Assembly (NCBI RefSeq): GCF_020686945.1 | Contig: NZ_JAJEPR010000010.1 | Location: 1-64,000, forward strand | Direction: 5' to 3' | Length of the DNA: 64,000 bases | Source of the DNA: Limivivens faecihominis | GTDB taxonomy: Bacteria > Bacillota > Clostridia > Lachnospirales > Lachnospiraceae | Part shown: positions 42,419 to 50,570 of the stretch, piece after piece | Numbering within the stretch: position 1 is the stretch's first letter | Layout: each line of letters begins with the position of its first letter | Translations under genes and position numbers: made by a program | Notes under the pieces: model-generated | Seen by the model: only the letters and a program-made list of their open reading frames with translations | What the model was told of the DNA's origin: nothing | Database searches by the model: none

Positions 42419-43611
42419 AAAAAATACTGTTTGTGATCAATACGCTGGGAGGGGCCGGCGCGGAACGGGCGCTGCTGGAGCTTCTGACGAGATTTACACC
42501 GGAAAAATATGAGGTATCTCTGTATATCCTTCTGGGACAGGGAGAACTGATCCATCAGGTACCGGCCTATGTCAGGATTCTGAATCGTGAATATTCCGAC
42601 GGTTCGGTTCTCTCAAGAAGAGGAAAAGTGCTGCTGAATAAGCGGCTGCTGAAACGAATTTTTATTCGGAAAGCGATCTTCCGCGACAGCCCTTATCTGG
42701 TAAGAAATCTTGGAAAAATGCTGAAAAAGGGCAAGATCTGGCCGGACAAGCTTTTATGGAGAGTCATGTCGGACAGCGGTCAGCCGATCCTGAAGCATTT
42801 TGATCTGGCTGTGGCTTATCTGGAGGGCGGTTCGACTTATTTCGTCCATGACTATGTGGATGCGGAGAAAAAGGCGGCCTTCATTCATGTGGATTATGAG
42901 CGGGCGGGATACAGCCGGAGCCTGGATAAAGACTGCTATCGGGAGTTTGACCGGATCTTTACCGTCTCCGATGAGGTGAAGCAGAGCTTCCTCAACGTAT
43001 ATCCGGAGTGCATCGGCCGGACCTATGTCTTCCACAACCTGATCAACCAGGAGGAGATCCGGAGAAAGGCGGAGCTGCCGGGAGGCTTTGAGGATTCCTA
43101 TGATGGAAAGCGGATTCTCACTGTGGGAAGACTGACGGCACAGAAGGCCTATGAATTTTCGATTGATGCCATGAAGCTTTTAAAGGATCATGGAGTGAAA
43201 GCCAGATGGTATGTCCTTGGCGAGGGCGAGCTTCGGGAAAAACTGCAGTTTAAGATCAATAAGCTGGGCCTGAAGGATGATTTTATCCTGATGGGAGCCA
43301 GGGAAAATCCGTTTCCTTATTATAAGGAGTGTGATCTCTATGTCCATGCAAGCCGGTTTGAGGGAAAAAGCATCGCGATTCAGGAGGCCCAGACCCTGGG
43401 CTGTACCCTCGTCGTGTCCGACTGCAGCGGAAACCGGGAGCAGGTGGAGCCTGGCGTGGACGGAATGATGTGCCGTCTGGACGCGAAGGAGATCTGCGAT
43501 ACGGTGGAAGCCCTGTTAAAGGATGAAGAAAAGTGCAGGAAACTGGGCAAAAAGGCAGCGGAAAAAAGCTTCCTGGAAGACAAAGATGTGTTGAAACCGT
43601 TTGATTTTTAG
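42415..43611 (+). CDS. GT4 glycosyltransferase
   Basis: Second GT4 transferase of the operon, 398 residues. It begins KKILFVINTLGGAGAERALL, the Gly-rich acceptor loop of GT4 enzymes. The donor domain has ILTVGRLTAQKAYEFSIDAM (about 232-251), GARENPFPYYKECDLYVHAS and the E-x7-E region SRFEGKSIAIQEAQTLGC (about 320-337). It resembles capsule and teichoic-type transferases rather than PelF. It overlaps pelG by four bases and touches the next gene's upstream GTG. Sugar donor unknown. Confidence 0.9.
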   Translation: MKKILFVINTLGGAGAERALLELLTRFTPEKYEVSLYILLGQGELIHQVPAYVRILNREYSDGSVLSRRGKVLLNKRLLKRIFIRKAIFRDSPYLVRNLGKMLKKGKIWPDKLLWRVMSDSGQPILKHFDLAVAYLEGGSTYFVHDYVDAEKKAAFIHVDYERAGYSRSLDKDCYREFDRIFTVSDEVKQSFLNVYPECIGRTYVFHNLINQEEIRRKAELPGGFEDSYDGKRILTVGRLTAQKAYEFSIDAMKLLKDHGVKARWYVLGEGELREKLQFKINKLGLKDDFILMGARENPFPYYKECDLYVHASRFEGKSIAIQEAQTLGCTLVVSDCSGNREQVEPGVDGMMCRLDAKEICDTVEALLKDEEKCRKLGKKAAEKSFLEDKDVLKPFDF

Positions 43612-43622
43612 TGGGTGACAGG

Positions 43623-44909
43623 ATGATCTGGAAAGGTATCAGAAGAAAAACATGGGAATTTGAGCAGGCTTTTGCCGCTGAGAACAGCGTGTATATCAGC
43701 AATCCGGCGAGGGGCTGGTACGGCGTTTACACATTCCGAGCGGAGGAAAGGATCGCCCCGGAGGAGCTGAAATGGAGCCTTCGCGAGGGCGAGACCCTGT
43801 CCCTCGTGCTGGTGGATGTCGGAGGCTTCCGGGAGCGGCCATTGGATTTAGCCACTCTTGAAAACATCCGGAAAATCCTCGCCTTTTTTGAGCAAAACCA
43901 GCGGGATGTGATCTTTCGTCCGGTTTATGACCAGGAGGGAAAAGGAAGAGAGCGGGAGCCGGCCTCCTTTGAGCTGGTGCTGGAGCATCTGGGCCAGCTG
44001 GGGGCTCTCCTGAAAGAAAATCCGTATTCGGTCTTCATTTTCCAGGGCTTTCTCGTGGGAAGCTGGGGAGAACTGCATGATTCCTCCTATCTTTCGGAGG
44101 ACTGTCTGAAAAAGATGTGGGAGCGGCTGCGGCCCGGTTTAGGTGAGACGATTTACGGAGCCGTCCGGACCCCGGCCCAGTGGCGCTTGTTGGTTTCGGA
44201 GGAGGAGTTTCAGAAGGGAAACTTTCCGCGGCTGGGGCTTTTTGACGATGGAATTTTTGCGTCGAAGAGCCATCTTGGAACCTTCGGGACCATGACGAGG
44301 GAGGCCGCAGGCTGGAAAGCACCCTGGATTCGGGAGGAGGAGCTCTCTTTTCTGGAGACTCTGGGAAAAAGGCTTCCCATTGGCGGAGAGGCGGTCTCGC
44401 CGGAGAGCGCAGGGCTTTCTGAAGGCTGGGACTGTGATGGGGAAAAGGTCATGGCAGAGCTCAGAACGCTTCGGCTTACCTATCTCAATCGGGCCTACGA
44501 CCGGAAGCTATTGGATCGCTGGGAAAAGGAAGGCCTCCTGGGCGCTGTGGGGCTTCATCTGGGGTACCGCTTTGTCCTTCGGAAGGCGGAGCTTATAAAA
44601 AGCTTCGGAAGTCGAAAGCGCCAGCTTTGCCTTGAAATCGAAAACTCTGGGTTTGGAGGGCTTTTTCAGGAGGCAGAGCTTTTTCTGCTATTGAAATCCG
44701 GTGAGAAGACAGAAGAGCTTCCGATAGAGATGGATTTCGGCACCTGGGCCGGAGGGGAGAAGCGGAGCCTGGAAGTCCGACTTGAGCCGGAAATGGCAGA
44801 GCTTTATCTGAAGCTTCGGAGGAAAAAAGACGGAGCGCCGATCCGTTTCGCGAATGAAGGAAGCGGAGACCGTTTCTTTCTCGGAAGCCTGCATATTTCT
44901 GAAAACTGA
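43623..44909 (+). CDS. DUF4874/DUF4832-family protein
   Basis: A 428-residue protein. The N-terminal NPARGWYGVYTF (about 24-35) and RPVYDQEGKG, and the C-terminal TYLNRAYDRKLLDRWEKEG (about 285-303), match the paired DUF4874 (barrel-like) and DUF4832 (beta-sandwich) domains, often found with surface polysaccharide genes. No signal peptide is visible. Its role is unknown; a glycan-hydrolase-like or binding function is possible. A GTG at 43611 overlaps the previous stop, but the ATG at 43623 has GGGTGA five bases upstream and is preferred. Confidence 0.72.
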   Translation: MIWKGIRRKTWEFEQAFAAENSVYISNPARGWYGVYTFRAEERIAPEELKWSLREGETLSLVLVDVGGFRERPLDLATLENIRKILAFFEQNQRDVIFRPVYDQEGKGREREPASFELVLEHLGQLGALLKENPYSVFIFQGFLVGSWGELHDSSYLSEDCLKKMWERLRPGLGETIYGAVRTPAQWRLLVSEEEFQKGNFPRLGLFDDGIFASKSHLGTFGTMTREAAGWKAPWIREEELSFLETLGKRLPIGGEAVSPESAGLSEGWDCDGEKVMAELRTLRLTYLNRAYDRKLLDRWEKEGLLGAVGLHLGYRFVLRKAELIKSFGSRKRQLCLEIENSGFGGLFQEAELFLLLKSGEKTEELPIEMDFGTWAGGEKRSLEVRLEPEMAELYLKLRRKKDGAPIRFANEGSGDRFFLGSLHISEN

Positions 44910-44957
44910 AATTCAGGAAAATGAAAGACGATACTTAAGAAGAAAGGATCATGGAAG

Positions 44958-46502
44958 GTGAAAAAGAAATCCAGAACAGAATATTCCGTTATGAATACAA
45001 CGGTGGCTTTTGCCGCCCAGGCCGCAGCGATCCTCATGGGCTTTTTTACAAGGGTGATCTTTACCCGGATGCTCAGCGAAGGATATGTGGGAATCAACGG
45101 CCTGTTTAATGATATCCTGAATATTTTATCCCTCTCGGAGCTGGGTGTCGGAACGGCGATTACCTATGCCCTCTACGGCCCCATTGCGAAGAAGGATATC
45201 AAAAAGCAGCAGATCCTGATGCGGATGTTCCGGACCTTTTACCGGGCGACGGCTGGCGTGGTGCTGCTGGTGGGGCTGGCGCTTCTGCCATTTTTGGGTG
45301 TCCTGATGAAGGAGCGGCCGGATGTGGACCACCTGACCCTGATCTATCTTCTCTATCTTTTCAAATCGGTGGCCTCCTATCTTCTGATTTACAAAAAGAC
45401 CCTGGTGGACGCTCATCAGATGAACTATATCACGGTGCTGTACCACAATGGCTTTCTGGTTCTGCAGGATGTGTGCCAGATTGTGATCCTTCTTCTGACG
45501 GGAAACTTTATCCTCTTTCTGATCATCGGAGTTGTCTGTACTATCGCCGGAAATATCTGCATGTCGGGAACGGCGGATCGGCTGTTTCCTTATCTGAAGG
45601 AAGAATGCAGGGAAAAGCTGCCCGAGGCGGAGCGGAAGGATATCCTGAAAAATGTGAAGGCCATGTTTATGCACAAGCTCGGAAATGTGGTGGTCAACAA
45701 TACGGATAACCTTCTGATTTCCAGCTTCGTGGGCGTGGTAAGCGCCGGTATCTATTCCAACTATTACCTGCTGATTGGTTCCGTGCGTCAGGTTCTGGAT
45801 CAGGCCCTCCAGGGGGTGGCGGCCAGCGTGGGAAACCTGGGTGTCACGGAGGATAAAGAGAAGATCAGCGATGTCTTTGAACAGCTGTTTTTTGTGGGCT
45901 ACTGGATGTATGGCTTTGCCGGAATCTGCCTTTTCGAGATTCTGAATCCCTTTGTGGAGCTGGCTTTCGGGGAGCAGTATCTTTTTCAGAGAAATATCGT
46001 CCTGATCCTCTGCATCAATTTCTTCATCAATGGCATGAGAAAAGCGGTGTTGATTTTCAAGGAATCTATGGGACTTTTCTGGTATGATCGCTATAAGGCC
46101 CTGTCGGAGGCTGTCCTGAACCTGAGCATTTCGATTCTTCTGGTGAAAAATTTCGGCGTCTGGGGCGTTTTTGCCGGTACGTTCTGCAGTACGGTCCTCA
46201 CCTCCGTCTGGGTGGAGCCCTGTATCCTCTATAAATACCGCTTTCACCGGCCGGTGAAGGAGTATTTTAAGACCTATGTAGCCTATATTTTGATGATGGC
46301 GGCCGCCTGGAGCCTCACAGAAGGGATCTGTCATCTGATCAGAGGAGGGATTTTCACGCAGCTCTTCCTTCGTGGCCTTGTCTGTGTGACGGTACCGAAC
46401 CTGCTGCTCTGGCTGATTTTCCATCAGACGGAGAAATGGAAGAGATTGGCCGAGCTTTTGAAAAAAATTGTCAAAAAGGTGAGAAAGAGCTTTCGGAGGT
46501 GA
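44958..46502 (+). CDS. Polysaccharide flippase (Wzx/MATE-like)
   Basis: A 514-residue membrane protein with about 12-14 helices, of the oligosaccharide flippase group. The start region TTVAFAAQAAAILMGFFTRV and ILSEGYVGINGLFND-type segment (EGYVGINGLFNDILNILSLS) are typical. It opens with a GTG codon; AGAAAGGA lies 11 bases upstream. With PelG earlier in the operon, this locus encodes two polysaccharide-handling membrane transporters. It may move a lipid-linked repeat unit or a side chain. The next gene starts within its last codons. Confidence 0.87.
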   Translation: MKKKSRTEYSVMNTTVAFAAQAAAILMGFFTRVIFTRMLSEGYVGINGLFNDILNILSLSELGVGTAITYALYGPIAKKDIKKQQILMRMFRTFYRATAGVVLLVGLALLPFLGVLMKERPDVDHLTLIYLLYLFKSVASYLLIYKKTLVDAHQMNYITVLYHNGFLVLQDVCQIVILLLTGNFILFLIIGVVCTIAGNICMSGTADRLFPYLKEECREKLPEAERKDILKNVKAMFMHKLGNVVVNNTDNLLISSFVGVVSAGIYSNYYLLIGSVRQVLDQALQGVAASVGNLGVTEDKEKISDVFEQLFFVGYWMYGFAGICLFEILNPFVELAFGEQYLFQRNIVLILCINFFINGMRKAVLIFKESMGLFWYDRYKALSEAVLNLSISILLVKNFGVWGVFAGTFCSTVLTSVWVEPCILYKYRFHRPVKEYFKTYVAYILMMAAAWSLTEGICHLIRGGIFTQLFLRGLVCVTVPNLLLWLIFHQTEKWKRLAELLKKIVKKVRKSFRR

Positions 46503-46507
46503 AACGG

Positions 46508-47590
46508 GTGGCAGAGCAGGAAAAGAAAGTATCGATTGTCATACCTGTCTATAATGCGGAGAAGTATCTCGGGGAAGCGTTGGAGAGCCTCCTTGCCCAG
46601 ACTTACCGGAACTGGGAAGCTATTCTTGTGGTGAGCAGGTCCGGGGACCAGACGGAAGAGGTCGTTGAGGAGTACCTGAAAAGGGATTTAAGGATCAGTC
46701 GTCTGGATCACGAGGGTCAGGGCATCAGCAGCGCCAGAAATCAGGGGATCTCTTTGGCGGACGGAGAGTATCTGCTCTTCATGGATGCGGATGATTATCT
46801 TTCGGACCCTTTGGTGCTTCAAAGATACCTGAACATTGCCGAAAAAATATCCGCGGATATCGTCGTGAGCAATTATGCCAGACTGTGGAAAGGCCGTTTT
46901 CTTCCGGCGGAGACCCATCAGACCTTCTCGGTCTATCACCGGGATTCGGAGGAATTTCGCTTCCGGGGCTTTTTCTCCGTGGGAACCCTCTCTTATGTCT
47001 GGGGAAAGCTGTACCGCCGGTCGTTTCTGGAGGAAAATGGTCTTCGGTTTGAGGATTTTCCCTACGCGGAGGACAAGCTTTTCAATATGCAGTGTTATGT
47101 TCGCAGGGCGAAATATGCGTTTATCGAGGAGATCGGGTACGTTTACCGGCGAAATGAGTCCTCAGTTTCTTATCAGTATAATCCAAACTCCAGCGACTGC
47201 TGGCTGGGGATCGCCCGGCGGCTGAAAGGGTGGCTGGAAGAAAAGGGCGAGGCTGAGGCGGTCTATGGCGGCCTCGTGGAGTACACGATATTTTTCGCCT
47301 CCTTTTTCGACGCGAAGAAGGAGTATGAGCAGCACGGGCATTCCCTCCGGGCTATCCGGAAAATCCTGAAAATTTACGGGCGGGACGCGATCGGGGGTGA
47401 TTGCTTCCGAAGGCTCTCAGGAGAAAAAAGAGTCTCCGAGCTGGAGCAGAAGTTCTGGCAGGTGCTGATCCGGGGCTATTCCCTGGGCATGCGGTTTCGC
47501 TTTTATTTTCTCCTGGCCCTTGGAACCCGGGAACTCATTCATCACAGGGTAGATGAACGGATGTCGGACACCGGCCTTCGGGAAATATAA
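46508..47590 (+). CDS. GT2 glycosyltransferase
   Basis: A 360-residue GT-A transferase, the last gene of the operon. The N-terminal VSIVIPVYNAEKYLGEALES is the GT2 nucleotide-sugar site; LFMDADDYLSD has the metal-binding DxD-type motif (about residues 89-99). A longer frame opens at an ATG at 46436 inside the flippase gene. GGAGGTGA at 46494-46501, a perfect Shine-Dalgarno, is six bases before the GTG at 46508, so I set the start there. The donor sugar is unknown. A terminator begins right after the stop. Confidence 0.88.
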   Translation: MAEQEKKVSIVIPVYNAEKYLGEALESLLAQTYRNWEAILVVSRSGDQTEEVVEEYLKRDLRISRLDHEGQGISSARNQGISLADGEYLLFMDADDYLSDPLVLQRYLNIAEKISADIVVSNYARLWKGRFLPAETHQTFSVYHRDSEEFRFRGFFSVGTLSYVWGKLYRRSFLEENGLRFEDFPYAEDKLFNMQCYVRRAKYAFIEEIGYVYRRNESSVSYQYNPNSSDCWLGIARRLKGWLEEKGEAEAVYGGLVEYTIFFASFFDAKKEYEQHGHSLRAIRKILKIYGRDAIGGDCFRRLSGEKRVSELEQKFWQVLIRGYSLGMRFRFYFLLALGTRELIHHRVDERMSDTGLREI

Positions 47591-47622
47591 AAAACAGCGG
47601 CCCATTTAAGAGTCGCTGTTTT
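47591..47622. terminator. Bidirectional terminator closing the exopolysaccharide operon
   Basis: AAAACAGCG (47591-47599) and CGCTGTTTT (47614-47622) pair around a 14-base loop with A and T tracts on both sides. It overlaps the 3' end of the leftward nucleotidyltransferase gene. Confidence 0.85.
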
Positions 47623-48802
47623 CAAAGATCCGGACGAGGGTTGTCTTCTGGTTGCTCTTCCGGAAATCCTTAAGGGTCTGCCGGAGAGTCGTGTTCCGGA
47701 GTGTGTAGGTGTTTTTGAGAAAGCAGAAAAAGGTGGCGGGCCAGAGGGCAGGCCAGAGAAGGGGGCAGTGGCCGGCCTTTGGAAAGCGGACCTTCATCTG
47801 CACATGGCCTTCCCTGAAATAGGTCAGAAGATTGATCTTCCGGTAGGAGCCACTGCCGACCAGGGCCTGGGAGACGTCGGTGCCCATATCGCCATCCTCG
47901 AGAATCCGGATCAGAAAGGCTTCCGAAGTTTCCGGGGAGGCATTTATCGCCGGATCGATGGATGCGGGAAGATCAAGGTAAAGACGGCAGGTCTTAAGAA
48001 TGATCTCATAGAGATGGCTGATCCGGGAAGCCTTGCACCACTGATGAATCCGGGAAAAATCGATCTCCTTTTCATAGCGTTTCAGATAAAGGACGAAATC
48101 GCAGAGGAGACGGATGCCGAAGCCGCTGTAGAGATAGTGCTTCAGCATATGGTGAATCATGTAGAAAACGTATTCGGTGGGCGGAAGGACCGAGTAGGTG
48201 AAGCCATTGATGGTCTGCCGGATCGGTTTCAGCCTCAGGGGGGAATAGACTTCATCCACGGTCTGGTTGGCCGGCTCATACTGATACATGCCCACCACCC
48301 GGTAATGGAGCTCCAGCAGGAAGCTGCGGCCGGTCTTCGGAAACGTATAACGGTAGGTGACATGATGGTCGCTGAGTTCTTTTTCTTCCTTATAGCCCTG
48401 GGCTTCCAGGAGAACTTGGGCTTTTTCGAGGGCTTTCGGCTCGTTGATGTAGAGGTCGAGATCGCCGAGTTTCCGGTACTCGGGCACCGGATAGCAGGCG
48501 GCGAGGCTGATGCCCTTGAGAAGAATACAGGGGATGCCGTTTTCCTCAAGAAGGGAGACTGTGTGCCGGGTGAAGGCGTCGATCTGATAGTAATTCTGCA
48601 TCATATTTTTCGTCTTCTGGAGCATCGCGGGATAAAAGGAAGTGTTCCGAAAGCCCGGCAGGACAAAGGGAACGGTCCGGTGCTCTTCCGCGAGGGCGGC
48701 AAGGGAGGCCTGCTCTTCCTCCGGGATGGCGCCGGAAAAAGAAGTATCGTTTTTAAGACTGCTTCGGATAAACTGTAGATAGTGATCGTATAAAGGCTGC
48801 AT
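47606..48802 (-). CDS. Nucleotidyltransferase-family protein (NTP_transf_5 / PadeN-like)
   Basis: A 398-residue protein of the uncharacterised nucleotidyltransferase group PF14907. The catalytic region is ILLKGISLAACYPVPEYRKL followed by GDLDLYI (about residues 93-119), the DxD metal site of the fold. Later HMLKHYLYSGFGIRLLCDF is also typical. Proteins of this family are encoded in Firmicutes lasso-peptide clusters such as paeninodin (PadeN), next to a PqqD protein, an HPr-like kinase and an ABC exporter; the same partners are found here. It is divergent from the free PqqD gene across 71 bases. Function in the pathway is not known. Confidence 0.85.
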   Translation of the reverse strand: MQPLYDHYLQFIRSSLKNDTSFSGAIPEEEQASLAALAEEHRTVPFVLPGFRNTSFYPAMLQKTKNMMQNYYQIDAFTRHTVSLLEENGIPCILLKGISLAACYPVPEYRKLGDLDLYINEPKALEKAQVLLEAQGYKEEKELSDHHVTYRYTFPKTGRSFLLELHYRVVGMYQYEPANQTVDEVYSPLRLKPIRQTINGFTYSVLPPTEYVFYMIHHMLKHYLYSGFGIRLLCDFVLYLKRYEKEIDFSRIHQWCKASRISHLYEIILKTCRLYLDLPASIDPAINASPETSEAFLIRILEDGDMGTDVSQALVGSGSYRKINLLTYFREGHVQMKVRFPKAGHCPLLWPALWPATFFCFLKNTYTLRNTTLRQTLKDFRKSNQKTTLVRIFENSDS

Positions 48803-48873
48803 GGCGACTCCTGATTATAAAAGATAGAAAGAGTATACCACGGATAAGCAGCTGAAAAAAGGGGGAAGAAGGA

Positions 48874-49137
48874 ATGAAAAAGACAGAAGGTTATGTGATC
48901 CGGAAGCTGGAGGAGGAGTATGTACTCCTTCCCACAGGAAAACGGGCGGAAGAGGTCAACGAAGTGATCTCCTTGAGTGAGACGGCCGGTTTTATCTATC
49001 TCCACGCCGAGGAGGCCGCATCTATTCCGGAGCTGGCAGAACTGGTGGGAAGAGAATATGGAATCGAAGCGGCGGAAGTCCTCCCGGATGTGAAGGCCGT
49101 TGTGGAGACGCTAGAGAAAAAGGGTGTGCTCTCATAG
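48874..49137 (+). CDS. PqqD-family peptide-recognition protein
   Basis: An 87-residue stand-alone PqqD-fold protein, the RiPP recognition element that holds leader peptides for modifying enzymes. The sequence YVIRKLEEEYVLLPTGKRAE and then LSETAGFIYLHAEEAASIPE follows the PqqD pattern: N-terminal strands, an aromatic-flanked helix (TAGFIYLHA) and a final winged helix. The same fold forms the N-terminus of the kinase fusion at 52303-53463 (compare LNETGAFLWNTLE). GAAGGA precedes the ATG. It overlaps the convergent signal-peptidase gene by six bases. Confidence 0.88.
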   Translation: MKKTEGYVIRKLEEEYVLLPTGKRAEEVNEVISLSETAGFIYLHAEEAASIPELAELVGREYGIEAAEVLPDVKAVVETLEKKGVLS

Positions 49138-49557
49138 CTTCCGAAGAAAGGCTGTGAGTCTAAAGCAGAGAGGGCGGACCGGAAGCATACAAAGCCAGAG
49201 GAAGGAGAGCAGGCGGTAAAGGGGATTGGAGACGGGAGTCTCTTTTCCTCTCCTCACAAAGGCGATGAGCTTTCCGCGAACCTGGTCTTCCCGGAGAGGG
49301 CCTTCGAGTTCTGACTGATTGTCGCCCACGAGAAACAGACCCTCGGGCGTGATCCTGGCAATCCGGTGAAGAACCAGGATGCTCTGATCCCGACGGTAGA
49401 GAATGACGTCATTCCGGCGGAGGGAGGAGACAGGAACCTCTTGAATCAGGGCCTCGTCCCTGCCGGGGATGAAAAGGGGATACATGCTGTACCCCTGGGG
49501 CTTGATCCGGATGATATTTCTATCCCGAAGAAGCGCTTCAAGATCTGTTTTATACAT
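49132..49557 (-). CDS. S26-type signal peptidase (S24/S26 family)
   Basis: A 141-residue Ser-Lys protease of the SipW-like S26 group. The catalytic serine is in KPQGYSMYPLFIPGRD (about residue 24) and the catalytic lysine region is LRRNDVILYRRDQSILVLHR (about 47-66). GDNQSELEGP is the conserved box E-like motif. A C-terminal hydrophobic stretch (about 112-132) probably anchors it in the membrane. It sits next to the leader-bearing protein gene and is the best candidate to cleave that leader. Adjacent PqqD and ABC genes place it in the same system. Confidence 0.88.
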   Translation of the reverse strand: MYKTDLEALLRDRNIIRIKPQGYSMYPLFIPGRDEALIQEVPVSSLRRNDVILYRRDQSILVLHRIARITPEGLFLVGDNQSELEGPLREDQVRGKLIAFVRRGKETPVSNPLYRLLSFLWLCMLPVRPLCFRLTAFLRKL

Positions 49558-49657
49558 AAAAAATCCTCGTTGTGTCGTTTTGGATTCATTATAGCATCCG
49601 CTGAAAAAAACACAAGAAAAGACATGAAAAATTCAATTGTTTATACAGTATGAATAC

Positions 49658-49686
49658 TTGACATTTGGGGGGATTGAGCTTAAGAT
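49658..49686 (+). promoter_or_regulatory. Promoter upstream of the candidate precursor gene
   Basis: TTGACA (49658-49663), a 17-base spacer and TAAGAT (49681-49686). The complete R1 repeat lies between this promoter and the gene, so a transcript from here would carry a long foldable leader. Confidence 0.6.
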
Positions 49687-49710
49687 AGATGATAGAAAAA
49701 GACATAAATA

Positions 49711-49875
49711 CTAGTACAGTGAATATTAAGTAACCGCCATATTGACTTGTCTGATTTTTCATCTGTTGCGTTGTCGTCAATCGACGTAGCCACCACTACG
49801 GCTCATTCCTCCGCCTTGCATATGAAGAAATCATCCTGCGTCAATATAGCAGATACTTAATTCTCACTGTACTAG
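49711..49875. repeat. Complete palindromic repeat, family R1
   Basis: A 165-bp element with CTAG at each end. The terminal inverted repeats are TAGTACAGTGAATATTAAG (left) and the complement of CTTAATTCTCACTGTACTA (right). The inside continues to pair imperfectly (CATATTGAC, GATTTTTCATCTG) up to a central hairpin CGTAG-CCACCA-CTACG. Its right half is also at 1-77. It has no open frame and resembles a MITE. It ends 18 bases before the ATG of the 127-residue protein. Confidence 0.88.
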
Positions 49876-49893
49876 AGAAATGAGGTATATAAA

Positions 49894-50277
49894 ATGCGTG
49901 AATATACAAAACCGGTTGTATCTGTAGATGCTGGAATGGCAGAGGGGGTTTATGCTTCCAGCGGCGCCAGCCAGGGAAATTTAACGGTGAGCTATTACGG
50001 CGTCTGGGACAGATGGGGAACTAACGGCGGTAAGGGTTTAGCTTCTGTAAGCTGGTCTGATATCACTGGTACAATTACCCTGACGATCAATTTCAATGAT
50101 ACAGTAGATCAGGTAGAAACTACGGATGGTTCCGTACAGGTAACATGGTCCGGAAAGACAGCTACGCTGACCTTTGCTAATACAGTTTCCAATCCGTTGA
50201 CGGTTGGAATCCATCTGAATCATGGAACCAGCATTGATGATCTTCAGATAACCGGATATTCTTATTCTGTAGCATAA
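49894..50277 (+). CDS. Small leader-bearing secreted protein, candidate substrate of the PqqD/kinase/ABC system
   Basis: A 127-residue protein. It has no classical signal peptide. The N-terminus YTKPVVSVDAGMAEGVYASS resembles short leaders (tyrosine, KPxV, AEGVYAxSG) that I recall from many Lachnospiraceae small proteins. The rest (residues 27-127) is rich in Thr, Val and Gly and looks like a compact beta-sandwich, with no Cys. The flanking genes encode PqqD proteins, a signal peptidase, a kinase fusion and an exporter, so it is the likely cargo. Cleavage near ASSGA is a guess. GAGG lies ten bases before the ATG. No function can be assigned. Confidence 0.7.
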   Translation: MREYTKPVVSVDAGMAEGVYASSGASQGNLTVSYYGVWDRWGTNGGKGLASVSWSDITGTITLTINFNDTVDQVETTDGSVQVTWSGKTATLTFANTVSNPLTVGIHLNHGTSIDDLQITGYSYSVA

Positions 50278-50318
50278 AAAATGCACCAGGTATGAAAATG
50301 CCTGGTGTATTTTTTTTC
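50275..50318. terminator. Bidirectional terminator
   Basis: ATGCACCAGG (50281-50290) and CCTGGTGTAT (50301-50310) pair around TATGAAAATG, with A and T runs on either side. It ends both the small-protein gene (+) and the leftward kinase-exporter operon (-). Confidence 0.9.
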
Positions 50319-50570
50319 TCACATATTCCAGTCGCTGACAGTATCGTCTGGGCCATAACCCTTTTTCTCCCAGCTGGGCATCCGGTTGCCATTGTCCAAA
50401 TCATAGCTTCCGGCATGGCCGGAATCCTCATAGTGGGTCATCAGGCCGCAGCCATTTGACGTATTCGCAGGACAGCCAAGACAGGCAAACTGCTGCTTGT
50501 ATCCGCGGGTTCCGCCATTCCGCTGTGAAAACTTTTTTAAAAATCTTCCATCATACGGGTGATGGCTTCC
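50319..50570 (-). pseudogene. Open frame without a start codon after the ABC exporter (remnant or -1 extension)
   Basis: An 83-codon frame overlaps the last 34 bases of the exporter gene in the -1 frame and ends exactly at the operon terminator. It contains a Cys cluster FACLGCPANTSNGCGL and then HYEDSGHAGSYDLDNGNR and GYGPDDTVSDWNM. No ATG, GTG or TTG precedes the Cys cluster. It may be the tail of a lost gene. Alternatively, it may be reached by a -1 slip at the exporter stop, where the message reads GAT TTT TAA AAA AAG. I do not recognise the sequence. Confidence 0.45.

Noticed and set aside
44958..46502. MATE drug pump instead of a polysaccharide flippase
   Set aside because: Its helices and its place among glycosyltransferases fit the Wzx-type group better than NorM-type pumps.
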